This document shows positions 6,304 through 13,919 of a stretch of 34,408 nt of DNA, piece by piece. This stretch comes from Methanobrevibacter sp. (GTDB taxonomy: Archaea > Methanobacteriota > Methanobacteria > Methanobacteriales > Methanobacteriaceae): positions 1 to 34,408 of the forward strand of contig NZ_JAFRJO010000075.1 of assembly GCF_017432245.1 (NCBI RefSeq), written 5' to 3'. The translations under genes were made by a program, and so were the position numbers. How positions within the stretch are numbered: position 1 is the stretch's first letter; the number at the start of each line of letters is the position of its first letter. The notes beneath the pieces were generated by a model that was not told the DNA's origin, did not search any database, and worked only from the letters and a program-made list of their open reading frames with translations.

Positions 6304-6563
6304 TTTTTTAACTCAAGTTCCAGTTTATTGATTCTTTCTTCTAAACTTTCTAGAGTTAATTCTTTAACATTTTCTAAATTGCCGTTTTCGAATTTTTCTA
6401 TTTCTTCATTATAAAATTCTGCTTCTTCATCACTGAATTCTTCATGAGTATAGTAATATTCTATTAAAAAACTTATAACATCATTAAAAGTATCATTTTT
6501 AGAAGCTAATTTTGATAAAGAATTATGGTTGGCTTTAGAGATTTTAATTGTTTTAGTCATCAT
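6300..6563 (-). CDS. Antitoxin of the RelE pair
   Basis: An 87-aa (or 86-aa, because two ATGs are adjacent) protein with an N-terminal strand-helix-helix region (TKTIKISKANHNSLSKLA, then NDTFNDVISFLIEYY) like ribbon-helix-helix/VapB-type DNA-binding antitoxins. A long acidic helical C-terminus (residues 40-87) would wrap the basic toxin. It is the first gene of the two-gene operon, and the perfect operator at 6576-6598 lies 13 bp upstream. It is expected to repress its own promoter and neutralise the toxin. Confidence 0.8.
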   Translation of the reverse strand: MMTKTIKISKANHNSLSKLASKNDTFNDVISFLIEYYYTHEEFSDEEAEFYNEEIEKFENGNLENVKELTLESLEERINKLELELKK

Positions 6564-6575
6564 AATACCACATAA

Positions 6576-6598
6576 TATAGTATACTCAGTATACTATA
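6576..6598 (-). promoter_or_regulatory. Perfect 11-bp inverted-repeat operator of the toxin-antitoxin pair
   Basis: TATAGTATACT (6576-6586) and AGTATACTATA (6588-6598) are exact reverse complements with one base between. The element is 13 bp before the antitoxin start and contains TATA-like sequence. It is most likely both core promoter and autoregulatory site for the antitoxin. Confidence 0.75.
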
Positions 6599-6959
6599 AA
6601 AAACTTTCTAAAAAATCTAAAAGAATAGAAATGAAAAATTAATATGCTTTAAATTTCAATTAAAAATTTTATAGATGCCCATATATAAATTAAACTATTT
6701 ATTAAGCTTTAAATAATATTATGACATGAAGATTGACTTAAAATTAAAAAATAATAAAAAATAATAAATTGATTTGAAAATAGAAAATTATATGAAAATA
6801 AAAAATTAATATGAAAATGAAAAATTTAAAACTAATTTGAATCTTTATTTAAATTTAAAACCTTGCTTGGATGGAAACCATTTAGCATATAAATAAATAT
6901 AATTGGTTTCATAAATATGATTAAATAAATAATATAATTAAAATAAATTACTGATTGAA
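6599..6959 (+). promoter_or_regulatory. AT-rich region with promoter for the SseB-like pair
   Basis: Mostly A/T with near-repeats of GAAAAT and AAAAATTAATAT at 6775-6830. GAAACCA (6874-6880) and TGGTTTC (6904-6910) form an inverted repeat around a candidate TATA box, CATATAAATAAA (6886-6897). A second candidate, AATATAAT near 6931-6938, would place the start of transcription at about the ATG at 6960, giving a leaderless mRNA. The choice between the two cannot be made from sequence. Confidence 0.4.
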
Positions 6960-7367
6960 ATGACTACACTAAACAACAAAAAGCTAAAGAAACTATTGAA
7001 ATCAAAGTCAAGAGTTAAGATAGAGCAGAACCCTGACTTGTTCTATAAGGAATTCTTAAAATCAGAAGTCTTTGTCCCAGTTATTGCAATGGAAGATGAA
7101 GAATCATTAAGCGATGGAGACACACTTGACTTGCAGATTGGCTTCTTTGATGAGGAAAACGGAGACCGCAACATATACCTGTTTACAGATACAAACGAAT
7201 TGGAAAAGGCAGGATACCAAATCAAGTCAATAGCTGTAAATGTTATGGAACTCTCAATCATATTGGCACAGTTTGACATTGATTTCAATCATATTGTGAT
7301 AAATCCATACAGCGTTGATTCATATAAGATAGACTTTGATGAATTTTTAGAGAAAAATAACTTTTAG
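6960..7367 (+). CDS. SseB-family protein, 135 aa
   Basis: A single SseB N-terminal domain (PF07179): LFYKEFLKSEVFVPVIAM at residues 27-44, an acidic loop, NIYLFTDTNELEKAGY, AVNVMELSIILAQFDI, and NHIVINPYSVDSYKIDFDEFL near the end. It is related to the genes at 5106 and 7396. The start has no clear ribosome binding site, so the transcript may be leaderless. Its basic N-terminus (NNKKLKKLLKSKSRVK) differs from the paralogues. It is 28 bp upstream of the next SseB gene and probably in the same operon. Role unknown. Confidence 0.75.
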   Translation: MTTLNNKKLKKLLKSKSRVKIEQNPDLFYKEFLKSEVFVPVIAMEDEESLSDGDTLDLQIGFFDEENGDRNIYLFTDTNELEKAGYQIKSIAVNVMELSIILAQFDIDFNHIVINPYSVDSYKIDFDEFLEKNNF

Positions 7368-7395
7368 ATATTAATTCTTAATTTTAGTGATAAAA

Positions 7396-7893
7396 ATGAG
7401 CATACTCTATAATGAAAAACTTGAAGAATTGATGAAAATACAATCAGAAATGAGCGAAGAGGAAAATGAACACTTCCTAAATGAATTCAGAAAATCAGAA
7501 CTGCTGGTTCCTCTTCAGATAGAGCTCGACTCACTAGACCTTGAAAACATGAATCTAGAGGGATTGAATGAAATCAATAAGGAAGTCAAGTTTCACTTAA
7601 AGTCATTTGTAGGCCCAAATGGAATCAAAGTCATACCTATTTTTACAGATGAGGAGAACATTCATGATGTACAATTGAACACAACAGTTGGATCCTTGTT
7701 CATGAGAGACTTGTACAAGTCCATAGTACCAATTCAAGACAGCTTTGATCAAATCATCATTAATCCAAGTGCAGAAAATGAATACAAGATAAGCATTGAT
7801 GATTTCTTAAATCTCTTTGATGAGGAAAGGGAATTTGAAGACATGATGAAAGAGATTGAAGAGGAAATGCTTGAAGATGAAAATATGGATTAA
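7396..7893 (+). CDS. SseB-family protein with acidic tail
   Basis: The start is at the ATG at 7396, with AGTGAT (7386-7391) as ribosome binding site; the GTG at 7387 lies inside that site. The product is 165 aa. The SseB-like signatures are EHFLNEFRKSELLVPLQI, VIPIFTDEENI, SLFMRDLYKSI and DQIIINPSAENEYKISIDDFL. The C-terminal 25 residues are strongly acidic (EEREFEDMMKEIEEEMLEDE). It lacks the extra domain of the gene at 5106. Co-oriented with, and 28 bp behind, the gene at 6960. Function unknown; such small paralogues often act as adaptors. Confidence 0.75.
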   Translation: MSILYNEKLEELMKIQSEMSEEENEHFLNEFRKSELLVPLQIELDSLDLENMNLEGLNEINKEVKFHLKSFVGPNGIKVIPIFTDEENIHDVQLNTTVGSLFMRDLYKSIVPIQDSFDQIIINPSAENEYKISIDDFLNLFDEEREFEDMMKEIEEEMLEDENMD

Positions 7894-8056
7894 TGGCTAA
7901 AAAATTCAATATAATATAATCAAAATATCGATTAAGAAAAAATAGACTTTCCTTAAAAATCATCATTTAATTGGTTGAGTAAGTCATTTAATTAAATCAA
8001 ATGCCTAATTTTTTATTTAATGAATTCTACTGATAGATGTATTGAGGTTAAAATCA

Positions 8057-8215
8057 TTAAATATAACCACTAACTGATAATACAAAAAATAGAATTATAA
8101 ATAAAACAGCAATGAAAACTAAAAATAAAGCCCCTTCTTTTGAAAATGGGCTTACTGGTGCACAAGTACCATCAGAACAATTTTCATCAATTTGACAATT
8201 ATCCTCTTTAGACAT
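8057..8215 (-). CDS. Small cysteine-containing membrane protein, 52 aa
   Basis: Begins MSKEDNCQIDENCSDGTCAP. Residues 28-48 form one hydrophobic membrane helix (ALFLVFIAVLFIILFFVL). The start is supported by GGTGAT at 8219-8224, 4 nt before the ATG, which is strong for this genome. Three cysteines (7, 13, 18) in the short acidic N-terminus could bind a metal or form a disulfide. Its N-terminus is probably cytosolic or exposed, but topology is uncertain. It lies downstream of rubrerythrin on the same strand, beyond that gene's terminator, and may be a separate unit. No family recognised. Confidence 0.65.
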   Translation of the reverse strand: MSKEDNCQIDENCSDGTCAPVSPFSKEGALFLVFIAVLFIILFFVLSVSGYI

Positions 8216-8299
8216 TTCATCACCAAAAATAGATTTAAAATAATTTTAATAATTTAAAATAATTACTGTTTTTAAAAATTGAATTTAATAAAAATAGCT

Positions 8300-8340
8300 A
8301 AAATATAAAAAAATGCTATTAATGAAAAATCATTAATAGC
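8300..8340 (-). terminator. Terminator of rubrerythrin
   Basis: GCTATTAATGA (8315-8325) and TCATTAATAGC (8330-8340) form a perfect 11-bp stem with a 4-nt loop, 14 bp after the rubrerythrin stop. On the minus strand it is followed by a T-rich run (8300-8314). Confidence 0.7.
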
Positions 8341-8354
8341 GAAAATCAATCAAC

Positions 8355-8900
8355 TTATTTGAAGTTGGTTGCTCTTTCTTCGAAGTAAGATTGAGGGTGT
8401 TTACATACTGGGCAAATTACAGGAGCATCGGTTCCTTTAATTATGTGACCACAGTTGATACATTTCCATTCAATTTCGCCTTCTTTCTTGAATACAGTTT
8501 CAGCTTCAACATTAGCGAGTAAAGCTCTGTATCTTTCTTCGTGTTCTTTTTCGATATTACCAACCATAATGAATAAACCTGCAATGTCATCGAATCCTTC
8601 TTCAGTTGCAGTTTCTGCGAATTCTTTGTACATTTGAGTCCATTCTTCGTTTTCACCGTCTGCTGCAGCGTTTAAGTTAGCAATAGTGTCTGGAACTTCA
8701 CCATCGTGTAAAAGTTTGAACCAAATTTTTGCATGTTCTTTTTCGTTTTTGGAAGTTTCCATAAAGATATCGTGGATTTGGACGTATCCTTCTTTTTTAG
8801 CTTTACTTGCGAAATATTGGTATTTAGCATGAGCTTGAGATTCACCAGCAAAAGCTGCTGCTAAGTTAGCTTCGGTTTTAGTACCTTTTAAATCTGCCAT
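8355..8900 (-). CDS. rbr: Rubrerythrin
   Basis: A 181-aa rubrerythrin, a non-haem di-iron peroxidase that protects anaerobes from hydrogen peroxide. The ferritin-like domain (1-140) shows E20, the E53-x-x-H56 motif and the second E117-x-x-H120 motif, which ligate the di-iron centre. The rubredoxin-like domain has C147-x2-C150 and C163-x2-C166 for one iron. Length and order are standard. The start is set at the ATG at 8900 (MADLKG), preceded by GGTGAT on the minus strand; an upstream in-frame GTG lies inside that site. It has its own terminator and a palindrome-rich promoter region, which suggests redox-controlled, monocistronic expression. Cytosolic. Confidence 0.97.
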   Translation of the reverse strand: MADLKGTKTEANLAAAFAGESQAHAKYQYFASKAKKEGYVQIHDIFMETSKNEKEHAKIWFKLLHDGEVPDTIANLNAAADGENEEWTQMYKEFAETATEEGFDDIAGLFIMVGNIEKEHEERYRALLANVEAETVFKKEGEIEWKCINCGHIIKGTDAPVICPVCKHPQSYFEERATNFK

Positions 8901-8920
8901 TATAATCACCTAAATTTTTT

Positions 8921-8995
8921 TAACACATGTGTTAATTCTTAAAAAAATTAAGAATTGCAGTAGTTTAAACTACTTAAAATTATATTAGATTTATT
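8921..8995 (-). promoter_or_regulatory. Rubrerythrin promoter region with three palindromes
   Basis: Three symmetrical elements stand in a row: TAACACATGTGTTA (8921-8934), AATTCTTAA/TTAAGAATT arms with a 5-bp spacer (8934-8956), and AGTAGTTTAAACTACT (8959-8974). A TATA-like CTAATATAATTTT lies just upstream on the minus strand (about 8976-8988). The 16-bp palindrome falls between the TATA box and the expected start, a typical repressor position. The other two lie in the leader and could be RNA hairpins or further operators. Confidence 0.6.
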
Positions 8996-9141
8996 TCTTA
9001 ATAAATATTTCTAAAAGACTTTTTAAAATATTTAAACAAGATAAAAAGGTAGAATAAATTTAGATAAAAATTAGAAGAGATAGATGAAATTAGAGATAAA
9101 GATGAAAATTAGAGATAATAGATAAAAATTGGAAAAAGCAA

Positions 9142-9774
9142 TTAAATTCGGATAAGCTCATCAGTGCTGACAATCATATTCAATCTTCTATCATGGCTTT
9201 CCATTGGAATATGATCAATCAGTTGAAACGGATGAATTGTGGTAACTAAAGGAGTGTCTTCATAAATGAGATTCTTATTAAATAGGTCTTCAATTTCCCT
9301 ATCCCCATATCCTTTCCCTTTTCCAATTCGATTTCCACATCTATCTACACCAACAGAGCCTTCCACAAGCATATCAATAGCCATGTCAAATGAACTGCCT
9401 TTACCGAAATCAAAAAACTTAGAGCAATGATTGAATGCTCCTTCCTTAGTGGATGCTTCCCTTTCTTTTCCATCTAATTTGCATCCTTCAAGATACAAAT
9501 AGCCATGTTCAAGATTAGGGCTTGCCATGATAAGATTCTTATTTTCCTTTAAAGCAAGATATCGAACTGGAATTTGAGCAGAATCAGGACTGCAAAAAAT
9601 AGTTTTTGAATTTTTCCATTCATCAGTGCCAGCGAGCAATTCTGCTGCAATGTCTGATCCTTTAAAATCAGGAATCTTTCCATAATCCCCATTAGGTCTA
9701 AGAGACTGACCTTCATTAAACAATTTATCATAAATTGATTTTCTAATGTGTTCCTTTTCTTCCTTTAAAGACAT
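9142..9774 (-). CDS. 5-formyltetrahydrofolate cyclo-ligase family protein
   Basis: A 210-aa member of the MTHFS/YgfA family, which closes 5-formyl-tetrahydrofolate to 5,10-methenyl-tetrahydrofolate using ATP. It shows the N-terminal helix KEEKEHIRKSIYDKL, the central VGVDRCGNRIGKGKGYGDRE motif (142-160; glycine-rich nucleotide-binding segment), and the C-terminal PLVTTIHPFQLID. Methanogens use tetrahydromethanopterin, so the true substrate may be a folate or pterin relative; that is inference. No clear ribosome binding site precedes the ATG. It sits 22 bp after the PsbP-like gene at 9797, so it may be translated from the same mRNA. Downstream lies a T-rich tract in the transcribed sense. Confidence 0.85.
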   Translation of the reverse strand: MSLKEEKEHIRKSIYDKLFNEGQSLRPNGDYGKIPDFKGSDIAAELLAGTDEWKNSKTIFCSPDSAQIPVRYLALKENKNLIMASPNLEHGYLYLEGCKLDGKEREASTKEGAFNHCSKFFDFGKGSSFDMAIDMLVEGSVGVDRCGNRIGKGKGYGDREIEDLFNKNLIYEDTPLVTTIHPFQLIDHIPMESHDRRLNMIVSTDELIRI

Positions 9775-9796
9775 GATATCATAAAAATGAGAAATA

Positions 9797-10219
9797 TTAA
9801 TGGAATTCTAAAGTCCGATACATCATCAAAAATCCTTCTTTATCAGGATTATTCTCTCCAAAGCCTAAGAAATTAAAGCTAAAGGCATCATGATCATTTA
9901 TTGTTGATAAAGAATGGGTATTCAAAGGAGGTTCATGACTTGTATCCTTTGCTATGAGCTCATGAGTTTCCTTGTTTCCAATAATAGTTAGATGAGAATC
10001 TTCAACGATTAAGCTATCTTCCCTTGGAATGTCTTCAATTGCATTCTTAAGATATTCCATAGACAATCCTTCTTGAGGATACTTGAACACCATAACTCTG
10101 CTGAATTTGCTGTCACAGTCAAGTACTGCTATGCAATTTTCAATATCCTCTGCTTCAAGCAATTTCCAATTATTCGGATACTTAAAGCTTAATTCATCAT
10201 TTTTAAACATATTAGACAA
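9797..10219 (-). CDS. PsbP/DcrB-like protein with TTG start
   Basis: A 140-aa protein of the Mog1/PsbP/DcrB-like fold: the N-terminal NDELSFKYPNNWKL matches the 'F-x-Y-P-x-x-W' opening of this group, followed by strands and a helix (MEYLKNAIEDI). Paralogues are at 10303 and 14106. The start is taken as TTG at 10219, because AGGAG (10228-10232) lies 8 nt away and the product then begins MSN like the paralogue at 14106; the next ATG at 10210 is 17 nt from that site. No signal peptide, so cytosolic, unlike bacterial DcrB. Function unknown. Confidence 0.7.
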   Translation of the reverse strand: MSNMFKNDELSFKYPNNWKLLEAEDIENCIAVLDCDSKFSRVMVFKYPQEGLSMEYLKNAIEDIPREDSLIVEDSHLTIIGNKETHELIAKDTSHEPPLNTHSLSTINDHDAFSFNFLGFGENNPDKEGFLMMYRTLEFH

Positions 10220-10302
10220 GATTAAAACTCCTTTAAGTAAAGATAAATAAAAAAATAAAAGTAAAATTAAAAAATAAATAAAAAAATAGAAAAAAGAAAA
10301 AA

Positions 10303-10791
10303 TTATTCGAATTCAACTGAATCCATAATAGCTAAATAATCATTGTAAGCGTATGGGAATTCCTTAAAGTGCATCAATTCAAATACATACATGTTTCCAT
10401 CATTGAGCAATGCAGAAGTATAGTTTTCTAAAGTTATACGCTTTTCATCTTCAGATAATTCCTCAATGTTTTCTTTGACTTTCCCATCTTCACCAATCAC
10501 AGAATGGGCAATAATATTGTAAACTGGCATTCCATTTAGGTTTAAAATTCTAGATTCAACAATATTCCAACCTTGTTTTTTGAAATTCTCTTTAAATGAA
10601 TCTTCAAGCTCAGCAACTGCATTGACTTCACCAGCATCATTTTTATATACTGTAATTGTAGATGGATTGCCTTCTACAACTTTTACTAAAGCCTTGATAC
10701 AATTTGGAGCGACCATTTCTTTATTTTGTTCTTTCCAATTACTTAAATATCTAAATTTGATTCCTTCTTCATCAAATTGGACTTCATCCAT
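10303..10791 (-). CDS. PsbP/DcrB-like protein, 162 aa
   Basis: Member of the same small family, opening with EEGIKFRYLSNW and closing with NMYVFELMHFKEFPYAYNDYLAIMDSVEF, which parallels VYIFELRTISDLVSKFMEIVRTFEI in the gene at 14106. The start is set at the ATG at 10791 with GGTGAT (10795-10800). A TATA box on the minus strand at 10823-10830 puts transcription start near 10800, which would exclude the upstream TTG at 10818. It leads the run 10303-9797-9142. Cytosolic, function unknown. Confidence 0.75.
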   Translation of the reverse strand: MDEVQFDEEGIKFRYLSNWKEQNKEMVAPNCIKALVKVVEGNPSTITVYKNDAGEVNAVAELEDSFKENFKKQGWNIVESRILNLNGMPVYNIIAHSVIGEDGKVKENIEELSEDEKRITLENYTSALLNDGNMYVFELMHFKEFPYAYNDYLAIMDSVEFE

Positions 10792-10822
10792 AGGATCACC
10801 ATTTAAATTGATACCCAATAAA

Positions 10823-10840
10823 CTATATAAATATGAATAA
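10823..10840 (-). promoter_or_regulatory. TATA box for the PsbP-like/cyclo-ligase run
   Basis: On the minus strand CATATTTATATAG is a good TATA box about 25-30 bp upstream of the GGTGAT ribosome binding site at 10795-10800. The leader would be very short. Confidence 0.55.
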
Positions 10841-10914
10841 ATGATTAAAAATTTTAGAAAAATTTTAGATTGAATAGACTAAATAAGCCAGAATTACTAA
10901 AAGATCAAAGATAA

Positions 10915-11715
10915 TTATTCTCCACTTTCAAGCAAATAATCATCTGGAATTAGTTCTTCCAATTGAGTATAAGCCTTGCTTGAAATAGCATCCTTATGAA
11001 TTTCCGGTTCCTTGACAATAGTCAATCCCCTTATTCTTCTTATGATGCTGGTTTCACCTAATTCCTTATTGATCTCATTAATTGTTGCAGTCAAAGTTTT
11101 ATTAACAACCTCATCAAGCATGTTCTTATTGGTTCTAAGAATTATCTCAAAGATTTCCTTATGCTTCTCTTCCCTTTCACGGAGTCTTGAGAGTTCTCCT
11201 GCATCAAAACTCATCTTTGTCTTTAAGACATTCATGTCCTGCAATAATTCGATTCTTTCTTCATTTGATTCATTTAAATCCTTATTCAATTGCTTGATTT
11301 CAGAATTCAAATCATCAATATCCCCATTTAACTTTTTAACTTCGTCAATGAGAGAATTAGATTCTGAATCGGATAAAACACTGCTATTGATATAATTTGC
11401 TTTTTCAATTTGAGACAATTTAGTGGTAAGTTCTAAATTAATGTTCTCCAATTCCTCCACTTTTGAGAAAAGAATCTTTTCTTTAGACTTTGCTTCCTTA
11501 AGGTCATATTCTAATTTTACAACAGCTTCATCATCTGGGACTACTTCCAAAGTGGACACTTCGATTTCAGAAGAAGTTTTCAATTCCTCATATTCCTGAG
11601 GAGTCAAGATTACAAAATCTCCCTCTTCAAGATTATGTTTTTTCACATCTTCCTTACCAATTGTGAGACTAATATTACCTCTTGATTTGTTAATTTTCCC
11701 AGTCTTGATAATCAT
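10915..11715 (-). CDS. AbrB-like N-terminus fused to long coiled coil
   Basis: A 266-aa protein. Residues 1-45 (KINKSRGNISLTIGKEDVKK, then LEEGDFVILTPQEYEEL) resemble a swapped-hairpin AbrB/SpoVT DNA-binding domain. Residues about 65-190 are a near-continuous coiled coil with heptad spacing and many Glu, Lys, Asp, Ser and Leu (DEVKKLNGDIDDLNSEIKQL, KDLNESNEERIELLQDMNVL). Residues 190-240 are helical with TATINEINKELG, and the end is acidic. It could be a transcription or chromosome-organising factor that oligomerises. The transcript appears leaderless, with a TATA box about 25 bp upstream of the ATG, and an inverted repeat covers the start. No exact family recognised. Confidence 0.65.
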   Translation of the reverse strand: MIIKTGKINKSRGNISLTIGKEDVKKHNLEEGDFVILTPQEYEELKTSSEIEVSTLEVVPDDEAVVKLEYDLKEAKSKEKILFSKVEELENINLELTTKLSQIEKANYINSSVLSDSESNSLIDEVKKLNGDIDDLNSEIKQLNKDLNESNEERIELLQDMNVLKTKMSFDAGELSRLREREEKHKEIFEIILRTNKNMLDEVVNKTLTATINEINKELGETSIIRRIRGLTIVKEPEIHKDAISSKAYTQLEELIPDDYLLESGE

Positions 11716-11747
11716 ATTTAATAATATGATTTATGCCTTTATAAAGG
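11711..11747 (-). promoter_or_regulatory. Leaderless promoter and inverted repeat at the AbrB-like gene start
   Basis: ATCATATT (11711-11718) and AATATGAT (11723-11730) are exact inverted repeats that include the ATG at 11715. Upstream, CCTTTATAAAGG (11736-11747) is a perfect palindrome containing TTTATAAA, about 25 bp from the ATG. The layout suggests a leaderless mRNA and self-repression. Confidence 0.5.
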
Positions 11748-11862
11748 TTATTATTTAATTTAAAAAAATTATATAAAAATTAAAGCGATTTTAAAATAAA
11801 AATGAAAAAATAAGCAATAATTTGAAAAAAATAGCTAAAAACAAATGAATTAAAACTAAGTA

Positions 11863-11932
11863 CATGAAGTGAACATGAAATTTCATGCAATAAATTCATG
11901 TAATGAACTTCATGAAAAAACACACCAAAAAT
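11863..11932. repeat. TTCATG-rich imperfect hairpin cluster
   Basis: CATGAAGT (11863-11870) pairs with ACTTCATG (11907-11914), and inside is the 14-bp palindrome CATGAAATTTCATG (11874-11887). A related sequence, TTTCATG/CATGAAA with TTCATG nearby, occurs in the intergenic space at 26195-26223. It is followed at 11917-11932 by AAAACACACCAAAAAT, an exact copy of 408-423. Confidence 0.45.
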
Positions 11933-11945
11933 TTTTGAAAAAATT

Positions 11946-12076
11946 AAAATTAAAAACTAAAAAAATAGAATAAAAAAATCAAAAAAGAATTAAAAAAAAT
12001 AAAATTAAAAACTAAAAAAAATAGAATAAAAAAATCAAAAAAGAATTAAAAAAAAAATTAAAATTAAAAACTAAAT
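11946..12076 (-). repeat. Tandem T-rich 55-59 bp repeat after the esterase gene
   Basis: The unit beginning ATTAAAAACTAAAAAAA recurs at 11949, 12004 and 12063 (spacings 55 and 59 bp; the last copy is cut short by the esterase stop). On the minus strand it reads as repeated oligo-T runs directly behind the esterase gene, so it can act as a multiple terminator. Confidence 0.65.
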
Positions 12077-12078
12077 AA

Positions 12079-13863
12079 TCACCATAAGAAATTTGATTCA
12101 TCACTCATGCATTCATTGACCCAATTGATGAAATTTCCATTTGCAGATCCCTTTCTTTCAGCTTGGCTGTGGCCTTGACCCCACACTTCATTGAATTCAA
12201 CACTATCCACATCACCAATCTGCATCAAAGCTAGAGCCAAATTGGCTTCAACAGTGAATGAAGTGTCTGTCTGTTCAATTCCTGCGTTTATTCTCCAATA
12301 TTTAGCAGGATTTGATGATCCGATTCCATCATAGTAAGGAGAAACATAATACAATGGATTATACATATCGGAACGGTTAAGTGTAGTGTAATTGAATCTA
12401 TCCAATTTTTTCAAATCATTTGCATAACTGTTTGCTTTTGAGGAATCATAATCAGAGAACTCAGAGTATTTATCTGAATTTGCCTTTAAGACATTTGCCA
12501 TAATGCTATCAAAGTGCAATGATTCATCACCTGTACCGAATAATTCATTTTCAGCCTGGTCCTTGCCTAAATCATCAAAGGCGCCTACATCTTTAGTTGG
12601 GGATTTGCAATGTTTTACAAATGCTTCAATGCTTGTGATTTCTGCAGTGTTTGTTGAACTGTTATAGATAATCCATTCCTCGTCTCCATTCAATGAATCA
12701 ATATAATCCTGTGGAGTCCTATAAGTTCCTGAACTTGATTCAGTAAGATCACTTGAAATAAAGACACCATCAGGTACAGACCCCATATCCCTGCCTTCAC
12801 CGGAACTAGGGGAGTATGGGAAACTGGTTTCATTCAAGAAATTGTTCAAGGAATCCTCTACAATTTGAAGCATATAATCATAATAAGGTCCAGAAGCATA
12901 GATTCCATCTTCAGACTCTTCAAGACTTAAAGGTTTTCCATTAGGACTTCTAAGGCCTAAATCATTAATGTATTTTGCATAGGCACTAGCCAAATCATCG
13001 GATAATGCACCTGTCCAAGTGCCAGAGCCACGTGTTCCTTCACTAGAGTATTGGCCCATAGTCCATTCATAAGCCTCATCAGCAGTGTCTAAAGATATGA
13101 TAGGACACCAGCACATTGCTCCACAAATGCTATCAGATAACTTGTTTCCATTCCTATCTATAAGAGCAGCCCCAATGGATTCTAGATATGGTGTGTACAA
13201 TTCACTGTCTCCACTTGCACCTAAAACAGCACTTTGAGCTCCACCTCCACTGTGACCAAAGGAGAAGATCCTTTGACTGTCACCAGGTAAGGTATCGTCA
13301 TTGAATTTCAAGTAAAGCACAGCAGCTTTTAAATCAGCTACTCCCCAAGGAGCGCCTCCAGAGTAATTGTATCCATTTTCCCTACCTCTGCAACCTGCAT
13401 TGACATAAATGAAACCCTCATCAAGGAAATCCTTAACTTCATTAGCATTATATCTGGTAGGGGCTTTTTGAGCAGAATATCCTGCTGTGTTAATAGGCAT
13501 GACAATAGGGGCAGTGGATGCAGAATAATTTCCAACATGACCGTCTATCACTGTACATGTATAGGTTCCATTAGGATTTTCCTCACTTTTAAAGTAATCT
13601 CCAGGCACATAAATTCCTAAAGACTCATATTTAGTTGTTTCGGGATTTGTACAGTATGCCAGTCCAAGTTGATAATAGATATTGTTTTTCTCATCATATT
13701 TCCAATTGGACATGTCAATGGTTAATTCCTCATTCAATTCTGTGAGATTAACATTATAATTATTAGTATCATTCAATAATCCCATTTCACTTGCCGCCGC
13801 CAATATTGCAAGCAATGCAATCACTACTGCTATAAGCAAAACAAGTTTATTTGTTCTTCTCAT
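12079..13863 (-). CDS. Secreted alpha/beta hydrolase, tannase (subtype A)-like
   Basis: A 594-aa serine esterase. Residues 1-25 are a basic start plus hydrophobic segment (KLVLLIAVVIALLAILAAA), a signal peptide or membrane anchor. The rest matches bacterial tannase-type hydrolases: LGIYVPGDYF, VNAGCRGREN, WGVADLKAAVLYLKFNDD, the nucleophile elbow GHSGGG with Ser205, CPIISLDTADEAYEW, and WGQGH with His565. D533 lies 32 residues before the His, as expected for the acid of the triad. Such enzymes cleave galloyl or related esters of plant phenolics; the real substrate here is unknown. The start is at the ATG at 13863 with GGTGTGAT. It is unusual in an archaeon and common in gut bacteria, so transfer is likely (inference). 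Confidence 0.8.
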   Translation of the reverse strand: MRRTNKLVLLIAVVIALLAILAAASEMGLLNDTNNYNVNLTELNEELTIDMSNWKYDEKNNIYYQLGLAYCTNPETTKYESLGIYVPGDYFKSEENPNGTYTCTVIDGHVGNYSASTAPIVMPINTAGYSAQKAPTRYNANEVKDFLDEGFIYVNAGCRGRENGYNYSGGAPWGVADLKAAVLYLKFNDDTLPGDSQRIFSFGHSGGGAQSAVLGASGDSELYTPYLESIGAALIDRNGNKLSDSICGAMCWCPIISLDTADEAYEWTMGQYSSEGTRGSGTWTGALSDDLASAYAKYINDLGLRSPNGKPLSLEESEDGIYASGPYYDYMLQIVEDSLNNFLNETSFPYSPSSGEGRDMGSVPDGVFISSDLTESSSGTYRTPQDYIDSLNGDEEWIIYNSSTNTAEITSIEAFVKHCKSPTKDVGAFDDLGKDQAENELFGTGDESLHFDSIMANVLKANSDKYSEFSDYDSSKANSYANDLKKLDRFNYTTLNRSDMYNPLYYVSPYYDGIGSSNPAKYWRINAGIEQTDTSFTVEANLALALMQIGDVDSVEFNEVWGQGHSQAERKGSANGNFINWVNECMSDESNFLW

Positions 13864-13919
13864 AATCACACCACAATCTAATTTTAAACTATTTAATAAT
13901 TATACTCTTAATAAATAGG

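Noticed and set aside
11940-12078. Possible CRISPR-like array because of repeated units
   Set aside because: Only two to three copies of pure low-complexity sequence without unique spacers.
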